Origin: Acropora yongei
Lineage: Eukaryota > Cnidaria > Anthozoa > Scleractinia > Acroporidae
NCBI GenBank assembly: GCA_014634225.1
Contig: BLFN01000844.1
Location: 35,581-45,580 of the forward strand
Length of the DNA stretch: 10,000 nucleotides
Direction of reading: 5' to 3'
The first letter of the stretch is position 1, and the number at the start of each line of letters is the position of its first letter. The notes under the pieces were generated by a model. The model was given only the letters and a program-made list of their open reading frames with translations, did no database searches and was not told where the DNA came from. Below are positions 7,588-10,000 of the stretch, piece by piece. Position numbers and translations under genes: made by a program.

Positions 7588-9004
7588 GGTCGCAATTTCG
7601 AGCCCTGCTTCGATGGATCTTCTTTTTTAAAGTAAACTTGAGGTGATGATTGTTACAGTTTACTTTTTACTTCATGTGGTTGACTGAATTTAAGATATGA
7701 AATATGTTTTATTACACTCCTGCATGTCATGTACTTGTCATAAGTACAGTAAGCAACATTCCATTTTGATGAGTAAGTATTAACTTTTTGTGGGATGATA
7801 TTTCAATGAAGTGAAAATCGTCCTTTTTGACTTGAAAAGTGCTTTAACCATTCAGTCTTCTCTGAACTATTGTGGTATTACTTTTTTAGCTTTAGGTGCA
7901 TTTCTATAAAAGATGCTAATGAATTTGAGGGAAGAGCTGATGTTGCGAGCATCACACAGTTTTGTTTTTGTCTGAGAAAAGGCCAGAATTCAAATATCAG
8001 CTTTCAATTTCTTCAAGGTGGTATCCAATCTCAACCAACTTGTTAAAAACTATTACATGTATTAATACTAGTATTAAAAACAAACCCAAACCACTCCAGT
8101 CATTCTGTCATCCAAATCATTATCAAATGGACAATCATAATGATAATTATAAACAAAATTTGTCATTAAACAAGTTGAGAAGAATCAAATTTTCAATGTG
8201 AAGAGAAAACAAACCTGATATTTCAAGCAGCAGCTTCATTAACTCTTCACAGTAGAAAATTGACAAAACTGACACAGCATAACCATTTCTTTAGAAACTA
8301 ACCTTTCAATCATAATAATTATTATTGTCTCTCACCTCTTCAATTCCAGGAATATTATTGACAGATAGTTTCTTAAGAACATTCTGTAGCTTCTTGTCAT
8401 CTGTTGTCGCCGTTCTGCGCACAACCTTCTTCTTTCTTCTGGGTGTACCCTACAATAAAGATGTGGGCATTTCAATTTCATGTAAGCAGTTCATATAGTT
8501 TCATCATTGCTAGACCCAATGACTTAAAAACAATGCAGAATTTTTAACTTGCTCTCCTTAACAGGTCAGTATCAACCTACATAGCAACAGCTGTATGTTC
8601 CCCATGAGGAGAGGAGAAGGAGAGCACACAGCAATTAAACTGTGATGGTTGTACTCAAGTCTCTACACCACATAGTGACTTACTGTTATATATCAGTACA
8701 GATTATAAGACTGCTATAATAATCACAAACCAAATTTTGTCCTGCACCCCCCTCCTGGATTTTAGGACCTAGTTATGATAATACCAGTATGATAATTTTC
8801 AGTGTTACAAGACTGCAGCAACTGGTTTTGACTTGGTTACCTAGCTTAGAGCCACATTCCCTTGACTTGTAGAGGTTCATTAACAAACCATGAAAGCCAC
8901 ACGTTGTTTACAACTAAATCAATAAATATTGATTAAGTGCTTTGCCTCACCTTTCCTCCTATTCTGACTTGATTTTGAAGCTTGGTAAGCTTTTCTGGAT
9001 TCAT
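4193..9004 (-). CDS. BTF3: Transcription factor BTF3 / NAC beta subunit, 8 coding exons, complete
   Basis: Spliced CDS: join of 8951-9004, 8336-8449, 7103-7154, 6409-6465, 6118-6155, 5812-5863, 5001-5063 and 4193-4239 on the minus strand, giving 158 residues plus TGA. Seen: N-terminus [18 protein letters not shown]; basic ribosome-contact motif RRKKK at residues 22-26; NAC domain from about residue 36 to 106 including [27 protein letters not shown] and [13 protein letters not shown]; acidic run DVDDDD at 136-141; C-terminal [10 protein letters not shown]. Order, motifs and length match the animal BTF3b/NAC-beta family (about 160 residues). Known for the family: NAC-beta pairs with NAC-alpha, sits at the ribosomal exit tunnel, shields nascent chains and controls SRP access; BTF3 was first named as a transcription factor. 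All introns are GT-AG and phases agree throughout. Start choice: joined to the leader exon, an in-frame TAA lies five codons upstream, and the ATG has A at -3. No damaged domain is visible. Confidence 0.96.
4691..4884. mobile_element. Foldback / MITE-like inverted repeat element, 194 bp
   Basis: Perfect 17 bp termini ATGAAAATTTGGTTTTA (4691-4707) and its complement (4868-4884). A second matching inner pair is at about 4735-4758 and 4817-4840 (CCAC.GTGAAAG.TTTGGAAAGCT). The two halves can fold over most of their length. No target-site duplication was identified. It lies in the last BTF3 intron and has no coding capacity. Confidence 0.65.
4889..4909. repeat. CAGT tetranucleotide microsatellite
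   Basis: Five perfect CAGT units next to the foldback element. Degenerate CAGT/CAGTC-rich sequence also runs through about 4290-4680 of the same intron, suggesting an older, decayed array. Confidence 0.8.
5001..5063 (-). CDS. BTF3: BTF3 coding exon 7 (acidic linker)
   Basis: Acceptor tttattccacag, donor GTATGG, phase 1 in and out. It encodes [20 protein letters not shown], a low-complexity acidic linker. A GAT run encodes the aspartates. Confidence 0.92.
5064..5811 (-). other. BTF3 intron between coding exons 6 and 7 (748 bp)
   Basis: GT-AG intron containing an A13 run (5336-5348) and, at about 5465-5585, an AT-rich stretch with TTATTATTATTG, a plus-strand AATAAA and CATT-type simple repeats. 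That tail resembles the 3' end of a non-LTR retroposon on the plus strand, but no reverse transcriptase segment is recognisable. Confidence 0.5.
5812..5863 (-). CDS. BTF3: BTF3 coding exon 6 (codons 106-122 plus 1 nt)
   Basis: Acceptor ttcaaaacag, donor GTAAGT, exits in phase 1. It encodes [17 protein letters not shown], corresponding to the LGADSLTSLRRLAE region of vertebrate BTF3. Confidence 0.94.
5967..6042 (-). ncRNA. Candidate intronic box C/D snoRNA (76 nt)
   Basis: On the BTF3 sense strand: TTTTTGC, then C-box core TGATGA (6035-6030), 51 nt, D box CTGA (5978-5975), one A, then GCAAAAA. The flanks form a perfect 7 bp terminal stem. The 3' end lies 103 nt from the 3' splice site of a 254 bp intron, in the range common for intron-hosted C/D snoRNAs, and translation-related TOP-type genes are frequent hosts. 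Weak points: the base before TGATGA is C rather than a purine, C'/D' boxes are unclear, and the stem is AT-rich. The guide upstream of D would lie in ATTTGAGGAAGAGG; no target was identified. Confidence 0.35.
6118..6155 (-). CDS. BTF3: BTF3 coding exon 5, 38 nt micro-exon
   Basis: Acceptor ttatgttttag, donor GTAAGTG. It completes Thr93 and encodes [12 protein letters not shown], the signature end of the NAC domain. The small size is unusual, but the product is exactly the conserved segment and the exit phase is 0. Confidence 0.94.
6409..6465 (-). CDS. BTF3: BTF3 coding exon 4 (codons 74-92)
   Basis: Strong pyrimidine tract and acceptor ttttctttttcttag; donor GTGAGT. It enters after one base of a Val codon and exits after one base of a Thr codon. 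It encodes [18 protein letters not shown] of the NAC domain. Confidence 0.95.
6466..7102 (-). other. BTF3 intron between coding exons 3 and 4 (637 bp)
   Basis: GT-AG intron. Both strands were read; no coding segment, RNA gene or repeat stands out. Confidence 0.65.
7103..7154 (-). CDS. BTF3: BTF3 coding exon 3 (codons 57-73 plus 1 nt)
   Basis: Acceptor tttgacttcag, donor GTAAGT, exits in phase 1. It encodes [17 protein letters not shown], a beta-strand portion of the NAC domain. It is 52 nt, so skipping it would shift the frame. A transposon-like insertion ends only 36 nt upstream of the acceptor. Confidence 0.95.
7191..7607. mobile_element. hAT-like non-autonomous element (MITE), 417 bp, inside BTF3 intron 3
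   Basis: Perfect 14 bp terminal inverted repeats CAGGGCTCGAAATT at 7191-7204 and 7594-7607. Subterminal copies of the octamer core AGTCGCA(A) occur near both ends: 7218-7225, 7239-7245, 7567-7574, and GGTCGCAA at 7588-7595. One end forms AGTCGCA-AA-TGCGACT. CAGGG termini with subterminal repeats are typical of hAT elements. No transposase ORF fits. The flanks read CTTCA on the left and CTTCG on the right, so a clean 8 bp target duplication is not seen; superfamily is therefore tentative. Confidence 0.75.
8062..8077. repeat. Perfect 16 bp palindrome TTAATACTAGTATTAA
   Basis: Self-complementary AT-rich palindrome in BTF3 intron 3. No function is indicated. The rest of intron 3 outside this and the MITE (7608-8335) shows nothing I can support. 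Confidence 0.6.
8336..8449 (-). CDS. BTF3: BTF3 coding exon 2 (codons 19-56)
   Basis: Acceptor ttattgtag, donor GTGAGA, phase 0 at both ends. It carries the ribosome-binding RRKKKVV motif and the start of the NAC domain (DDKKLQ ... [13 protein letters not shown]). It is the longest coding exon (114 nt). Confidence 0.95.
8450..8950 (-). other. BTF3 intron between coding exons 1 and 2 (501 bp)
   Basis: GT-AG intron. It contains a 10 bp inverted pair TGCTCTCCTT/AAGGAGAGCA (8550-8559 and 8617-8626), probably chance. Nothing else could be supported. Confidence 0.7.
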
Positions 9005-9013
9005 TGTGTAGAT
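8951..9013 (-). CDS. BTF3: BTF3 coding exon 1 (9 nt leader plus codons 1-18)
   Basis: The acceptor ttatcaacag precedes ATCTACACA and then the ATG at 9004-9002. The exon encodes the N-terminal helix ending in VRIGGK, and ends at a GTGAGG donor in phase 0. The GGK/GT junction with the next exon matches the conserved GGKGT of NAC-beta. Confidence 0.93.
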
Positions 9014-9871
9014 CTGTTGATAAAGATACATTACAACAAAACAGCACCAAGGTGAGAAACGTCATGAAAATTGTTCTGCAAGAAAAGTATTTATTGAACT
9101 GACACCAGTGAATGTGTTTCAACAAAAAGCCCCACCTTTTCCCTTAACGAAAAAAAGGTTTCAAGAAAATATAAAAACAAGGAAAGACTCTGTAAGACTG
9201 AATGGCATTTAGAAAACAAATAACGTGCTGAGAGGACAAACGGAGGGAGGAAAGGAGACTCAAAATCGATGCTAAGTGATCTACATCTCTTCACCATTTT
9301 CACTTAAGGCCTTTCTCGATTTCCTTAAAAGTGGACCTGTATTACGAATGTATTACGAATGAATGGTAAAAAACTACATTACAGATAATTTAAACAAGAT
9401 TACAAGTTTCGCCATCAAAGCTCGTTTATGTAGGAACGAACAATGTTTGAGGTACTTAACTAAACGCAAGATAACATTGCTTACAATCTCAGGTGAAGCA
9501 TCCAAGATTTACTAAAATGTTTGAATATCGAAGGACTGATCGAAAAGATGCACATCCATGCACAAATGATACTACGGACAAAGGTGAATTTCAAAATATT
9601 ATACTACGTGTGACACTAACAAAAGAGTTCTGCTAATGTTCGATCTGTCATAGCATCGAACTGACCATCAAAGAACTACGAAGAATGTAATGCTGATGCT
9701 TCAAAGCTTTACATTTCCCCAAGAGCACAATTTGTAACATCTCTGCCTTCCTTTCAGAAAAGAATTTTCGATGTTTCAGCGAACATTGGTTGGCGCTAGG
9801 TAAAACATAAACTTCGTTTGGAGCAAAACTGAACATCAGAAACTATTGCAACAAAGATCGTCAAAACTTAC
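9014..9871 (-). other. BTF3 leader intron (858 bp)
   Basis: GT-AG intron separating the non-coding exon from the ATG exon. Apart from a perfect tandem 11-mer (GTATTACGAAT twice, 9339-9360) I see no gene, repeat family or strong motif. Confidence 0.7.
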
Positions 9872-9931
9872 CTCTTATTGGTATTCTAACCAAAAAAGTT
9901 AAGATACCCTCGTTAAAATGTCATGAAAAAG
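9872..9931 (-). other. BTF3: BTF3 non-coding leader exon (5' UTR exon 1)
   Basis: Reading the minus strand, the sequence ends in CCAATAAGAG followed by a strong donor, gtaagt-like (gtaagttttg), at 9871. It pairs with the acceptor tcaacag just before ATCTACACAATG at 9013. Spliced, it places TAA in frame upstream of the BTF3 start. The 5' end is not visible from sequence. I set it at the pyrimidine run CCTTTTTC (about 9925-9932), which resembles a TOP/TCT initiator; transcription could also start farther upstream, towards 9990. Confidence 0.55.
9913..9924 (-). other. Mini upstream ORF in the BTF3 leader
   Basis: If transcription starts at or above 9931, the leader contains ATG ACA TTT TAA, a three-codon upstream ORF just after the pyrimidine run. 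Such a short uORF usually permits reinitiation, so an effect on BTF3 translation is only possible. Confidence 0.3.
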
Positions 9932-10000
9932 GTTTTCCTTCCCCAAACACGAGGATGACTTGATCGGCACGATGGCGTAAGACACATAAGCGCATGTGCG
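9932..10000 (-). promoter_or_regulatory. BTF3 proximal promoter region
   Basis: This lies immediately upstream of the leader exon on the minus strand. It has no obvious TATA box and contains an NRF1-like palindromic GCGCATGTGCG near 9990-10000 and a GATGGCG core (YY1-like) near 9971-9977. Such elements are usual at housekeeping promoters. The promoter continues beyond the window. Individual sites are short and could be chance. Confidence 0.35.

Noticed and set aside
8495..8507. ATGATGA C-box-like motif in the intron between coding exons 1 and 2
   Set aside because: No CTGA box follows before the splice acceptor about 50 nt away.

Overview
The window looks like nuclear DNA of an animal, most likely a marine invertebrate. 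An anthozoan cnidarian (coral or sea anemone) is my best guess, but this is inference. The support is AT-rich non-coding DNA, small exons joined by GT-AG introns, short inverted-repeat transposons, degenerate CAGT/GATA simple repeats and a THAP-domain relic. No bacterial gene organisation is present.

The one gene I can read from end to end is on the minus strand, from about 9930 down to about 3960. It encodes BTF3, the beta subunit of the nascent polypeptide-associated complex (NAC). A non-coding leader exon is followed by eight coding exons: 9004-8951, 8449-8336, 7154-7103, 6465-6409, 6155-6118, 5863-5812, 5063-5001 and 4239-4193. They join in frame into a 158-residue protein. Every junction uses GT and AG, and an in-frame stop just upstream of the ATG fixes the start. 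The basic ribosome-binding motif RRKKK, the NAC domain and the acidic C-terminal tail are all intact.

The introns carry several extra elements. Intron 3 holds a 417 bp hAT-like miniature transposon ending 36 bp from the splice acceptor of coding exon 3. The last intron holds a 194 bp foldback element and CAGT-type simple repeats. The 254 bp intron between coding exons 5 and 6 holds a candidate 76 nt box C/D snoRNA on the sense strand, with a perfect 7 bp terminal stem.

The part of the window outside BTF3 (1-3960) has no confident intact gene. Left to right it holds: a possible polyadenylation signal of a plus-strand gene outside the window (220); a decayed THAP zinc-finger coding remnant (668-871); a 550 bp MITE with 27-28 bp terminal inverted repeats, TA flanks and a strong central hairpin (1036-1585); a diverged direct repeat (1849-1964 and 2112-2234); a stretch with CRE, E-box and E2F-like sites (about 2390-3260) resembling an unassigned promoter region; a speculative two-exon plus-strand small ORF (3180-3507); and a minus-strand coiled-coil-like coding remnant interrupted by two consecutive TAG codons (3920-3723), followed by an ATTAAA signal.
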